Shown here: positions 10,237 through 21,515 of the stretch, piece after piece | How the letters are laid out: every line of letters begins with the position of its first letter | How positions within the stretch are numbered: position 1 is the stretch's first letter | Origin: Malania oleifera | Taxonomy: Eukaryota; Streptophyta; Magnoliopsida; Santalales; Ximeniaceae | Length of the DNA stretch: 64,000 bases | Direction: 5' to 3' | NCBI RefSeq assembly: GCF_029873635.1 | Contig: NC_080418.1 | Location: 16,391,388 to 16,455,387, forward strand | Notes under the pieces: model-generated | Database searches by the model: none | The model's input: the letters and a program-made list of their open reading frames with translations, nothing else | What the model was told of the DNA's origin: nothing | Made by a program: the position numbers and the translations under genes

Positions 10237-12989
10237 TTCTTTCCTTGCTCTTAGGACTAGTTATAGGGTTGTGATGACTAATTGGTTTGGGAATAGTATA
10301 TGCTTAGAATATAAATCTTAGTATGTGTATCATTATACTAAGAATCCTAGGAGAAAGTTAAACCAATATGATTCTTTAAGCAAGATATCCAATCTAATTA
10401 CCTAATGCCTTTATATTGTAACGATTGGGTGAAATGTAAACATATTGAATAGCTTGCAAAGATGTATTCAAAGTGAAGGCTGAGAGATTAATTGTTATAT
10501 CCTTGCAATGAGTATCATAAATCATAACATTGAAGAATAAATTCACTTCCAAATGGATTAAACCATTGCTGTTTAACAAACAATACTTAGTGCTTAACAC
10601 ATGCTTAAATATTAAAATTCTAAGTTAAGCAGATCATGTCCAATGCATAAGACTGAGCTTTAGGAATAAATTAGATATTAAACATCATCTAATCCTAAAC
10701 TCATTCTTGGAGCCACAGATGGCTAAATCAATCATCATTAAGCACTGATAAATCATAAATTCTACATCTTTCAAGTGCTTATTAAAAGACATCCCGTTAT
10801 TATCAAATGAGGGCATTCTCTAAGGGAATCAAATTGTTACCTAGACATTTTTAATGAATATTCTCATTGTACTTAAAATGTAAAAATCCCTAAGTTTGAT
10901 ATGTAATTAAGCAACCTCCTCCACAAGAAATCTTTACCATATCTTGATCATATCCGGTAAAGACTCATCCATTATAGGGTAGTACCCTTACTTAAAAATT
11001 AAAGACATACTTATAAGGTACCGTCCAATAATTGGATAATTAGAAATACCTAAAGAGCAGTGTTATAAAATTAATATTATTCAAAATTGCTCTTTGACCT
11101 ATGTAGTTGGATATATTCACTCCCACGAGAATATTTTGAATATTGTCCACACACAATGAATATTCTTCCGAACCTAATGATAATTAAATTGTTAAAGAGT
11201 ATTTGCAAAATATCACTTTCACAAGCTCTAAAACTTCAAGTCAAATCTATTAGAAGAGTTTGAATATGTCAAATGGCTAAGCTATATGCTATAGGTTTCA
11301 ATCTATATGATAATGCAAATGACTTGGAAACCTATGTGTTGAGATCCATAAGAAAAGAAGCAATATAAGCTTATGACCCTGAAGTAAAATGTTTATGAAT
11401 TTTTGGTTTTCTAAGCTAAATCAGGTAAAGTCAAGTTAAACCATTCAAAATCTTAGAACACTTGGCTATACTGGTGAAGAATGATTACAAGGAAAAGACA
11501 TAAGAATATGATAAGTGTATAGTTGAAGGGGAGCAAACTAACTTGAAAATACTATGCTTTGAAACATAAGCATAATCACATTTAGTATCATATTTTGTAT
11601 GTGCATCTCGTATCAAATCATGAATGGTATGATTCTTGTGTGTATATTTGATACAACATGTTAACCAGATGAGTGTTGCTTTAAAACTATACTGAACTAA
11701 ACTTGTTGCATGCTTGAAAATATTTAGGGGAGCTGAGCTCCATTCCTAGAGAAAGAGAATAAAGAACTCATGTGCATCATAGTATCACTATAGTTGGTCA
11801 AAATAGTTTACAATGATTGCTTATATGGCTTTGAACTAGTAGTGAAATTAGTCCTTGATAAGTATAAACATTTCATCTCATCTATGCAAGTATTAAAATT
11901 CATTGGGGGGGGCATCTCGAAATGGTTTCCTATCTCATTATGCTTAGATGTGCAGTGAACTTTCTGTTGCATGCACTCAATTTTGATGATTCTATTGAAT
12001 ATGCAAAATGAAAAATATATTACTTTGCTGAAAATTGCTTAAGTTAACCACATGACCTGGTTTTGAAATGCATTGATATAATGAGAATCTGTATGGTTAG
12101 TCTTTCTGGTTACAATTCTTTTCAGAATGTACTTAAAGCAAATATCTATAGCAAAATTTGTTTTGAAGATTCGAAAAGGTGAGAGATATATACTAGAGTA
12201 AATTTTTGGATGAGAACTAAAGCGGGAGAGATTTTTTTAAATTGCATAATCCATAATGTGTATAAGCTTAAATAAGTGAAAGAGGGGAGAGCTTTTCTAA
12301 TGTAAAATAAGTGTGGTTGCCTAGAATTATATTAGATGACATAATTCAGGGGGAGCAACGTCACTTAAGATGTGATAACTTAGTATCAAATCAATCAACT
12401 TTTGGTATCGCATTAATCAACATTTGGTATCAACATTTTGTTCACATTTGATATAACATTAGTTCACATTTGATATCCCATCAATCAATAATTGGTATCC
12501 TCACATAATCGCTGAAACTTATGCAAGGGGGATGGTTGATGTAAAAAGGGGAGAAGTAAAAGTTTTCCAAATCTGATGGTTGAACAAGATTAAAACTTTA
12601 AAATTTCAAAGGGGAGAAGAACGTAAGGGTATGTCCATTCATGTCTTATTATTATTTGTTGATGTCAAAAGGGAGAGAAAAATCAGGAGCAAAAATAATA
12701 ACACACAAAAATCAGAAGTAAAGAAAAATCGAGAGCAAAAATTGTTATTGAAGTTATGCAAAGGGTGAGATATACAAAGGGAGAGAAACTATTATTGATG
12801 TCATAGTTGAAACATCATGAGCATATTCATTATGAACATATTTCATATTTCATTTGGATTCAGGCTAAACATTTTGTGTATGAACATAAGCATATTCTCA
12901 TTCATTGAATATTTGATGCATTAATTGAGGGGGAGCCTTGTTAGGCATAACCCATTATATATTTTTGCTCGTGTATTTGTCATCATCAA
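10237..12989 (+). other. Noncoding interior of element E
   Basis: No frame longer than about 70 codons resembles a protein family here. The region is AT-rich with short purine-rich runs (GGGGAGC, AAAGGGAGAG). A segment at 11735-11780 (TCCATTCCTAGAGAAAGAG) and the GGGGGAGC...CATCATCAAAAA block near 12925-12995 have close counterparts at 50297-50344 and 51755-51820 in the element that ends with LTR L. It is therefore a shared retrotransposon 3' segment, not captured random DNA. Confidence 0.75.
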
Positions 12990-13001
12990 AAATGGGGAGA
13001 T
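12990..13001 (+). other. Polypurine tract of element E
   Basis: AAATGGGGAGATT directly precedes the 3' LTR start TGTTGACTC. It is the expected plus-strand primer site. Confidence 0.85.
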
Positions 13002-15133
13002 TGTTGACTCTACGAGTCCAATCCTGTTTTGATAATGACAAATCACTTGGTATTTGATCTGTGCATTGAGTTTGTGAACAGGACCTATATTAAGCATGTA
13101 CGGAAAGATAACGAGTCATGGAAGCCATAAAGTAAAGCTGATATATTTTGGCAAGCTCCATGGAAATCAAAGAGTACAAGAATCAAGATGCAAGCGGCAA
13201 AATTCAAGAACATCTTGCGAATGGGTATTTAGAACTTATGTATTTACATTCTCGTATGATTTAATTTGAGTCTCAACATAACTTAGAATGATTTTAGGAT
13301 TCATGTATTTCACGTATATCATTACGGGACTTTCATGGACTTAGAAATGTTCTTAAAACCTTGGAAAGTACCTTTATAAAAGAGCCAAGAAAGAAAGTAA
13401 AATAGATTTTTTAAATTAAAAAAAAAACAAAATTTGAGAAAAAGGGGACTTCAGTAGCTTGAACTCACCCTCAGTAGCCTGAAGAATTTCTTCAGGAGCC
13501 TAAAGATTAAGTTTGGTAGCCTGAAAAATTAATGAAAAAACACAGCAAGAAGGCCGAGGTACTTCGGTTGCCTGACCCTAGAACTTCAGTTGCCTGAAGT
13601 CACTTTAGGAGCCTGAACTTCAACATTAGTAGCCTGAAGTCACGGGAAAGTTTAAAAATCAAATTTTTATTAAATGAACTCGCGAGCTATTTCTTTGATC
13701 CAATGGTTGAGATCAATCCTAAGGATAAGACACTATAAATACTAAATATTTAAACCCTAAAACCAAGCTAAGACACATAAGAAGAGAAGAATACATATTA
13801 TTGAAAGAATATTAAGAAACTTGCTCTCATTGTTATACGATTGCCTACACTTCAACTTCTAATCATCGAGCATGGGCAAATCAACTTAGAATCTCGAAGC
13901 GAACTTGTTTACTCATCTAGTTTTTCATTCTAGTATTGAAGTTTGATCATTCAAGTTATTATTTTTAAGAACTTCTCATCTCATTACTTGTTATTGAATA
14001 TCATTAGAGAAATTGATCTTGAATGTGCATATACATATAAATATTTTTTGACAAGATCATCACTTGATAAAGGTTTTAGCTATTGGTTGAATAGTATTTG
14101 ATTCAAGAGTAAATCTATTTTTCAAAGAACTTCTCATTCCAAATCTATTGTTGAAATAAGCCGGGTGATTGATAGTGAGTATATTCTCATATAGATTATT
14201 TGGATAATCTCACTACTTGATTAAGTTTTTTTTTTTTGTTAAAAAGATTTGATTCTAGTGTATGGTTGTTAAAATATCTATATTTTAGATATATTAACGC
14301 TTGATTAAATATCCTTGGTTTTTATAAATATACATTTTATTGAGGAATATTTTTCTGAACAACAATATATTCAGTTTGTGAGTGTTGAACATCATTTTTA
14401 CCAAGTGAACTAGAACCCTAAAATTCTCCAAAGTACTTAAATATATCTTTATTTAGGAGATTTCATAAAAAGAGTATTTGTGTGTTGAAGCATATCATAC
14501 ATAAACGATTGTATCGTTTCCATACATTCTAAGCTTCAAGTTACATCATATGTCAATGTACTAGGATTTTGAATTGTACTCACCAGCTTTTGTTAGAAGC
14601 AACATTGAGTGTTTGCAGATTTGAGCCTAAATTGTAAACACGGTTCTAGTTGTAAACCGGGTGTGTGGAGGAAGTTATACCTCTTGTAAGCAGCGGATTA
14701 AGAGAGAGTTGTACCTTTTGTAAGCAATGGATTAGGAGGGAACTGTACCTCTTGTAAGCAGCAGAATGTAAGGGAAGTTCCGTCCCAATTTAAGGAGTAG
14801 GGATTATAGTGGAATCCTTGAGTGGGTTGCTCAAGGCAAGGACGTAGGCCGGGTTGGCTGAACCTCGTAAAATCGTGGTTGCATTCTCTCTTCCCTTATC
14901 CTTTTCATTTTCCGCATCGTATTTCAATTTCCTGCTTGCTTGTGTATGTTGAATAACTTTACACACATTTAATTGGGTAAAAGGGAATTCATTGATTTAG
15001 TAATTCAAATCAACATCAAATTCCAACCATTAATTAGTTAATCATAGAAATAGAGATCAATTGGTAATAAGTTTGAAAGAATTTTTTAAAATACCCAATT
15101 CACCCCCCTCTTGGGATTACACCTTAATCAACA
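13002..15133 (+). mobile_element. 3' LTR of element E
   Basis: 2132 bp and closely similar to 6686-8924. Compared with the 5' copy it lacks about 150 bp near 14392, has a third copy of the TTGTACCTCTTGTAAGCA unit, and has lost the CG in its MSA-like site (CCAATGG at about 13701). The perfect GGCAT duplication follows. Confidence 0.93.
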
Positions 15134-15394
15134 GGCATAAAAAGCATTATCTTAACTCAAGGATGAATTTCAACTCGCTCCCACCAATGATCTGCTCCGA
15201 CAGATTTGGAGAGAACTTCCCCAAGAGCGTCATGGTGGCCTCAAATCGTCGATCCGGCAAACTACGAAATTGAAATCAAAGAAAGAGGAGAGAGAAATCG
15301 TAGGGAGAAGAGAGAGAGAGAGAGAGAGAGAGAATTTCCTGATTTTTATGCATTTAAACCCGAATTTACACTATTTATACTAGTGGCTTCGTCG

Positions 15395-15556
15395 ACAAGC
15401 CACGTCACCTCGTCAACGAGGTCAATAGAAAATTCGTCGACGAGCACTCCCCTTCGTCAAAGAAATTCAGAGTCACCCCAATAATCCTCTAGGTATCTTC
15501 TCGTCGACGAGTCATGTCACCTCGTCGACGAACTCCCCCTTCATCGACGAAATTCA
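15395..15556 (-). promoter_or_regulatory. U3 TCGTCGACGA palindrome array and TATA of LTR D
   Basis: About seven copies of TTCGTCGACGA-type palindromes. On the minus strand they lie upstream of a TATA-like run (plus-strand CTATTTATAC at 15370-15379) and a GA/CT-rich leader (15317-15332), the same order as in LTR A. Confidence 0.75.
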
Positions 15557-15562
15557 GAGCTG

Positions 15563-17992
15563 CAACTTGCCATTTGGGTTGACTAACAACGCTCCGACAG
15601 TATTTATGGACCTAATGAACAGGGTTTTCCAAGAATACCTAGACCAGTTCATAGTGGTATTCATCGACAATATTCTAGTATATTCTAGGAGTTTGGAAAA
15701 GCATGAAACCATATGAGGTTGGTGCTTCAGGTATTGCGGGAAAGGAAGTTGTAAGCTAAGCTGAAGAAATGTGAGTTTTGGTTGAATCAGGTCACATTTC
15801 TAGGCAATTTCATATCGGGAGGTGGTATCTCAGTTGATCCAGGTAATATTGAAGCAGTGGTTGATTGGGTGAAACTGAAGAGCATATAGGAAGTTTGAAG
15901 TTTTCTAGGACTGGCAGGGTACTACCGGCGGTTTATGGAGGGATTCTCTAGATTATTTGGCCCTTTGACACGGTTAACAAGGAAGAATGTGAGATTTGAT
16001 TGGACCAACGAGTGCAAGCAGAGTTTCCAAGAGTTAAAACACCGACTGGTTACTACTCTGGTTTTAACCATCCCATCTGGGGAAGGTGGTTTTGTGACTT
16101 ACAGCGACGCATCTCTAAAGGGTTTGGGATGTGTGCTGATGCAACAGGGGAAAGTAATTGCTTATGCTTCTCGGCAACTCAAGGAGTACGAGAATAATTA
16201 CCCCACACATAATCTGAAGTTAGCGGTAGTGGTGTATGTGCTGAAGATCTGGAGACACTACTTGTATGGTGAACAGTGTGAGATCTTCATGGACCACAAG
16301 AGCCTCAAATAATTTTTCACACAGAAGGAGTTGAACATTAGGAAAAGAAGGTGATTGTAACTGATCAAGGACTACGATTGCACCATTAGCTATTACCCGG
16401 GGAAGGCTAACGTGGTAGCTGATGCGTTGAATCGAAACTCAGAACATGCAACAGTATCTACAATGATAGCTCAGCATTATATCAGACGGGATCTTGAAAC
16501 CCTTGGCATGGAATTGGTGGATGGTAATCATTAGGCTTCCATTGCTAGCTTGGTGATCCAGCAAACATTATTAGAGAGGGTTAAATTCACGCGAGCTAAC
16601 GATGAGGAGTTAGTCGAGGTTGTAGAGAAGGTGTAGCAGGGGCTAGCTGTAGATTTTAACATCTCCGAGGGAGGTGTATTGTGGTTTGGAAATAGACTGT
16701 GTTTTCCAAACGACAATGGGATAGGGAGGACGATTCTGGAGGAGGCGCATTGTTCTTTGTATACGGTACATCTGGGTAGCACGAAGATGTATCGATATCT
16801 ATGCGAATCTTTTTGGTGGAGTGGCATGAAAAGGGAGATTGCTCAATTTGTGAAGCAATGTCTGACGTGTCAGCAGGTAAAGGCTGAGCATCAGAGGCTG
16901 GCAAGGTCGTTGCAACCATTGAGCATTCTAGAGTGGAAATGAGAGCATATTTCCATGGACTTTGTCACAAGGTTACCACCAGCAGTTCACGGGCAAAATG
17001 CAATATGGGTGATTGTAGATAGGTTGACTAAATCTTCTCACTTTGTACCGATGAAAGTTAGCTACTCCTTAAGTAGGCTAGAAGATTTATACATGTGGGA
17101 GATAGTCAGAATGCATGAGGTACCGATGTCCATTGTTTCAAATTGAGACCCAAGATTCACTTCTCGATTCTGGAAGAGCTTACAAGAGACACTGGGGACA
17201 AAGCTTACTTTCAATATAGCGTTCCAGCCCCAGACTGACGGACAGTCAGAGAAGACAATTCAGATCTTAGAGGATATGTTACGGGCATGTGTGTTAGACT
17301 TCAGCGGTAGTTGGATTCAGTTTCTACCGTTAGTGGAGTTCGCCTATAACAATAGCTTCCAAGCTAGTATTGGTATGGCATCGTTCGAAGTATTGTATGG
17401 TCGGAGATATCGATCTCCTCTATACTGGGATAAGGTCGGTGAACGACAGATATTGGGTCCCAAACTCATACAACATACTTCTGGGAAGGTTAGGTTGATC
17501 AGGGATAGAATTAAATCAACTCAGAGATGGCAGAAGAGTTACACGAATGTGTGACGTCGTGAGTTTGGAATTCGAGGTAGGGGGTAAGTTATTCTTAAGG
17601 ATCGCTCCGATGAAGGGAGTGATGAGTTTCGGGAAGAAGGGCAAACTAAGCCCACAGTATATCGGACCATTCGAGGTATTGGAGCGAGTGGGTCTAGTAG
17701 CCTATAGAATTGCACTACCCCCAGCGCTCTCTCGGATCCACGATGTATTCCACGTATCCATGTTGAGAAGGTACGTGTCAGATTCATCACATGTGATTAG
17801 TTACGAATCTTTAGAGATTGGAGATGCTTTGGCGTATGAGGAGATACCTATTCATATTTTGGACCAGAAAGTTCAGAAGCTGCGTACCAAGGAGATACCG
17901 TTAGTAAAGTGCTATGGCAGAATCAAGCGGTTGAGAAAGTTTCTTGGGAATTAGAGACAAAAATATGTTGGAAATATCGAGAACTATTCTGA
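15563..17992 (+). pseudogene. pol: Ty3 pol remnant: RT end, RNase H, integrase, chromo-like tail
   Basis: The remnant begins inside RT at [20 protein letters not shown] (about 15574) and reaches the active site as FIDNILVYS, where the second catalytic Asp of the usual F/YxDD is Asn. Frameshifts near 15715 and 15930 lead to the RNase H domain (about 15935-16310: [11 protein letters not shown]...), in which the motif usually reading HDLELAAV is HNLKLAVV, losing an acidic residue. YYPGKANVVADAL follows. The integrase has its zinc region (about 16740-16880, CLTCQQVK), first Asp in SMDFVTRLP, a second motif spoiled by a stop (IVSN-stop-DPRFTSRFW for the usual SDRDPRF), and Glu in DGQSEKTIQ. A frameshift near 17547 leads to the C-terminal domain, GPFEVLERVG through HDVFHVSMLRRY, and a chromo-like tail ending VEKVSWELE...YRELF and a stop at 17990-17992. 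It is clearly dead, and is the pol of element H. Confidence 0.93.
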
Positions 17993-18279
17993 GGAGTGAT
18001 GTTTACAAGAACGGTTTGGGTAAGTATGTTATGTATCCGTTATTTAGAGTGATGTGTGGTTAGTCTCTGGGAGAGTTTTGCGATATTGTGAGCTCCCGAG
18101 ACATTGTGTATATAACCACGATATTCCTTCGCCATAAGTGAGAGTATATGATATATTTGGGATGGGGCTGCTATGTGGGTGGCCTCCGGCTCTTCCTAGA
18201 GTGTGTTTTGGTATATTGATGAGTTAACGAGCGAGAGATTGCAAATTTTAAGGATGAAATTTTTATAAGGAGGGGAGGT
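17993..18279 (+). other. 3' untranslated stretch and polypurine tract of element H
   Basis: No coding signal. It ends GGATGAAATTTTTATAAGG and then AGGGGAGG (18266-18279), the standard polypurine tract of Tekay-type elements, directly before the LTR. Confidence 0.85.
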
Positions 18280-20201
18280 TGTAAGAATCCAACCTGAGAA
18301 ATCCAAATTTAATAAATAAATAAAAGGGTAAAAATGTAAATTTAGCAGGCTTCATCGACAAAGCCATTGTTCTCATCGACGAAGGCCCTCATACTATTTG
18401 TCACCGAAATTCAGAGCCTCATCAACGAAAAGATACTAAACAAGTTGTAAAATATCATAATAAAGTTCGCCCCAAAGGTAACGATTCGTCGACGAAATGC
18501 TTAGACAATTCGTCGACGAAGGAGTCGTCTCATCGATGAATTGGACTGAGTTAAGGATCTATAAATAGGATATTTTTGTTGCTTCATTGCTAAGAAACTC
18601 AAATTCTCTCTCTCTCTCTCTCTCTAGAACTTGAAGGAGACTCTCTCTCTTTAGGATTGCGGATGGTCTATTACCCGAATCAACGATCTGACATTACTAT
18701 GTGGATTAGGGGGGAATATCTATGTTTATATCGGATCGGATCTTCATTTTGAGGATTTCCTGGTTTTGTTCCAAAATTGAGGTAAGGGTTTGATTTCGTT
18801 TTCGATTCGGTAGATCTATAGTGGTTGGGATTATATTGAAGTATTGTTCTTCGATTTTTAGGTTTTGGGGATCCCATGTCGTTGTTTTGGACCGATCAAG
18901 TTCATGTTCGGTTTTCAGGATAAGGTAAGGGGTTTTTGTTTATATAAGTTATTTTGTGAAATTTGAATCGGTAAAACTATGGTTTACGATTGTACGAATA
19001 TTTTGGTTACTTATTTGGAAAATATATCAGGTGAAATTATGGGATTTTTGGGTTTACAGTTTTTGGAAAAAATGGGAGTTTCAGGTATCATCTCCATTTC
19101 TGTTGGAAAATTATATATATGATTAAATTGTAATATAGAGATGACCATACCTTTGATTATTTTAAATAGTATTTTCGGGATATCTGATATGAGATTATTT
19201 GTTTACCCAAATAAATGTGGAATGAGCTGATGTATTGAATGATGTGTTTTGTGAAAAAGTGTGTCGGTTAACTACCGTAGGCTGTGAGTTATTGAAATGA
19301 GATATAGGAACGGGAGTTCCAAATTGTTCCAGGTTTTGTGAAAATGTTGAGTCAAAATAATACCGAAGGCCTAGGATAATCGAAGTGTGCTGGTTAACTA
19401 CCGAAGGTTTAGTTATAAGGCATGCCGGAATAATACTGTAGGCGGCCGAGTCGGTTAACTACTATAGGCTCAAATATTCGGCTTGAGCCCGAGGGTGTGA
19501 AATACCACCTATGATTCCGATTGGTCGCTGAAGGGTATAAGTTTCACCATGTTTGCACTGGTTGAATGTTGTGGGGCTTATGCTATGCTAGGTTACCGAG
19601 GGCGTCGTGTCGTGCGGCCAGCTTAGGCCGAAGAGTGTGACGACACTAGACCAAGGTGTTTTGTGAGATATTTACTGGAACTGTATTATGAAAATACTAG
19701 AATTTTGAAATGTTTATGTTTTACTGTTAAAATAACACTCACGTATCCACACACTAATATAACATGTTTCTCCCTTACTGAGAGGTGTCTCACCCCCAGC
19801 ATTCAAATGTTTTTAAGGTCCTTCGAGTAGCCGACACTAGCATCCTAATGTTTTAGGAGCGTGGTTGTTGGTTAGCTTTGTAGAAGTACTTGTGCAAGTA
19901 CTGATCTTTGGTCGGGTTGTCATTTTGGGTTATATAGACACCTGGGGTATGTTATGTATTTTGGGAATTAGACTATGGTTTTGTATAGACTCTGATATGG
20001 TATGATGGTATGGTGTTATGTTTTAATAGGTTGAATTATTCCGCTGCGTATATTGTGTATGTGATTGTGGATAGGGTATACGTGAATCCTATGGGGTCGA
20101 ACCCTTATATTGTGTAGTATCATAGATGGTTATATGATACATGGACAAGTTAGGTTACTAAATCACCCCCCAGGGCCCATTTCCGGGTTCGAGGCATGAC
20201 A
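18280..20201 (+). mobile_element. 3' LTR of element H (LTR F)
   Basis: 1922 bp, TGTAAGAATCC to GGCATGACA. It contains a TCGA-palindrome array (18347-18543), TATAAATAG (18560-18568), a CT-rich leader (18605-18650), donor-like AG/GTAAGG at 18782, irregular repeats containing GGTTAACTACCGAAGG (19262-19475) and the CTTACTGAG box (19773-19796) followed by TTTTTAAG. The expected target duplication (AAGAA at 20202-20206) has its partner outside the window. Confidence 0.9.
18347..18543 (+). promoter_or_regulatory. U3 TCGTCGACGA palindrome array, LTR F
   Basis: Six copies, two of them the perfect 12-mer TTCGTCGACGAA (near 18485 and 18510). The TATA box follows within 25 bp. Confidence 0.8.
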
Positions 20202-21515
20202 AAGAATCTACTCATGTCATTTTTTTATGAAGCTAATCATTTCATTCCAAAAACCATGGTGCATATGGATGAGGACGATCAATTAAGTACTTTTAAAGTA
20301 GAAAAGGAACTTGAACAACTTAGAACAAATAAAGATCAAGAAGAAAATACCCAAAAGAATGTGACTAAAAATCAAACGATTGAGTCACAGATTCATAGTG
20401 AATTTCTGAAGCTAGATGATGAAGATAAGGAGCTTCCTAAAGCATGAAAATTCATCAAAAATCTTTCAACTGATCTAATCATAGGAAATCCACTAAAGAA
20501 GTAAGTACTAGATCACATCTTAAGAGTGGATGCAAATACGTAACCTTTGTATCCCAAATTGAACCAAAAAAATCGATGAAGCTGAAAATGATGAAAATTG
20601 GATCATGGCAATGCAAGAAGAACTCATTTAGTTTGAAAGGAATGAAGTATGGGAGCTAGTCCCAAGACCCAAGAATACTTTCATAATTGGTATAAAATGG
20701 GTATTTAGAAACAAGAAAGATGAAGATGGCAATGTAGTGAGAAATAAAGCAAGATTAGTTGCTCAAGAGTACAATCAACAGGAAGGTATTGACTACGATG
20801 AAACTTATGCTCCAGTAGTTAGATTAGAAGCTATTAGAATGTTACTAACTTTTGCATGCTACGAAAATGTTAAGCTATCTCAAATGGATGTTAAAAGTGT
20901 TTTTTCTAAATGGTTACATAACCAAAGAAGTTTATATTAAACAACTCCCTAGAATTGAAAGTTATGTATATCCCAATTATGTATTTAAACCCTCAAAAAC
21001 ACTCTATGGCTTAAAACAAGCACCTAGAGCATGATATGATCGGTTAAGTAAATATCTCTTAGAAAATGGGTTTTCAAGAGGACAGATTGACACAACTTTG
21101 TTCTTGAAGCACAAAAAGGATGACATGTTAAATGTTCAAATTTACGTAGATGATATTATTTTTTATGCTACAAATGAGACCATGTGTAAGGAATTCACTA
21201 AGTCTATGCAAGAGACTTTTGAAATGAGTATGATGGGCAAATTAACCTTCTTTCTTGGACTACAAATTAAACAAGTGAAAAACATAATTTTTATCAATCA
21301 AGGTAAGTATGTAAAAGAAATGCTCAAGAAATTTGGATTAGGAGATGTAGAGTCAAAATCAACTCCTATGAGCATAACAACCAAACTCAACATAGATGAA
21401 AGTGGTAAGAAGGTAGATCCTAAGCTCTATCGAGGTATGATTGGCAGCTTACTATACTTAACATCTAGTAGGCCAGACTATAATAATCCAATTGTGTGGA
21501 TTAGTTTGTGAGTTT
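20202..21515 (+). pseudogene. SIRE-type Copia polyprotein fragment: linker and RT
   Basis: An N-terminal linker (ESQIHSEFLKL...) leads into a Copia RT. Recognisable motifs are NWIMAMQEEL, NEVWELVPRP, IGIKWVFRNKKDE, NKARLVAQEYNQ, GIDYDETYAPV, YGLKQAPRA, the intact catalytic motif YVDDIIF, and FFLGLQIKQ near the end. This wording is typical of the SIRE/Maximus lineage. There are stops (about 20446, 21032) and a frameshift near 20905 inside DVKSVF. The sequence is lost after SSRPDY at about 21480. Its 5' part is cut off by element H, which inserted here. It is the oldest layer of this cluster and may once have carried LTRs like those of E, J, K, L and S. Confidence 0.9.

Larger units (their letters stand above)
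6686..15133 (+). mobile_element. Complete gag-only Copia element E (TR-GAG-like, SIRE-type LTRs)
   Basis: Two long LTRs (6686-8924 and 13002-15133), a primer site, one gag ORF and a polypurine tract lie between perfect 5-bp duplications GGCAT (6681-6685 and 15134-15138). The interior is about 4.1 kb. It contains gag but no recognisable protease, integrase, RT or RNase H, so the element is non-autonomous. This matches the class called TR-GAG: LTR elements that keep only gag and would need pol supplied by a relative. LTR start TGTTGACTC, end CAACA and the CATCATCAAAAA...GGGGAGA tract are typical of SIRE-type Copia. The two LTRs differ by scattered substitutions and a roughly 150-bp indel, so the insertion is not very recent. 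Confidence 0.93.
5201..15560 (-). mobile_element. LTR D (Ty3, same family as A), minus strand, truncated, split by Copia E
   Basis: Read on the minus strand, this matches LTR A almost throughout. On the plus strand it starts TGTAACATCC next to the protease fragment and includes the conserved box (5581-5603), GGTACCG block (about 5945), a four-copy GCGCAAGGCCGT minisatellite (6060-6172), donor region (15145-15155, GT mutated to AT), CT leader (15317-15332), TATA (about 15370-15377) and palindrome array (15395-15556). Copia E interrupts it at 6685/15134. The first 80-100 bp of the LTR are missing: at about 15560 the sequence jumps into RT of element H. One deletion that removed the LTR end together with the protease-to-RT segment explains both losses. 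Confidence 0.88.
1..20201 (+). mobile_element. Decayed Ty3 (Tekay/Del-like chromovirus) element H, 5' end outside window
   Basis: The pieces of one plus-strand Ty3 retrotransposon can be followed through several younger insertions: gag (1-141 and 4691 on), zinc knuckles and protease start (to 5200), RT to chromo-like tail (15563-17992), a polypurine tract (18266-18279) and a 3' LTR (18280-20201). The order gag-PR-RT-RNaseH-IN and the integrase C-terminal tail place it with the Tekay/Del chromoviruses. Solo LTR A splits gag, and minus-strand LTR D plus a deletion removes the protease end and most of RT. The element sits inside an older Copia coding region (20202 on). The 5' LTR and primer site lie upstream of the window. 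All coding parts carry stops and frameshifts, so it is dead. Which fragments belong together is inferred from order, strand and frame. Confidence 0.85.
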
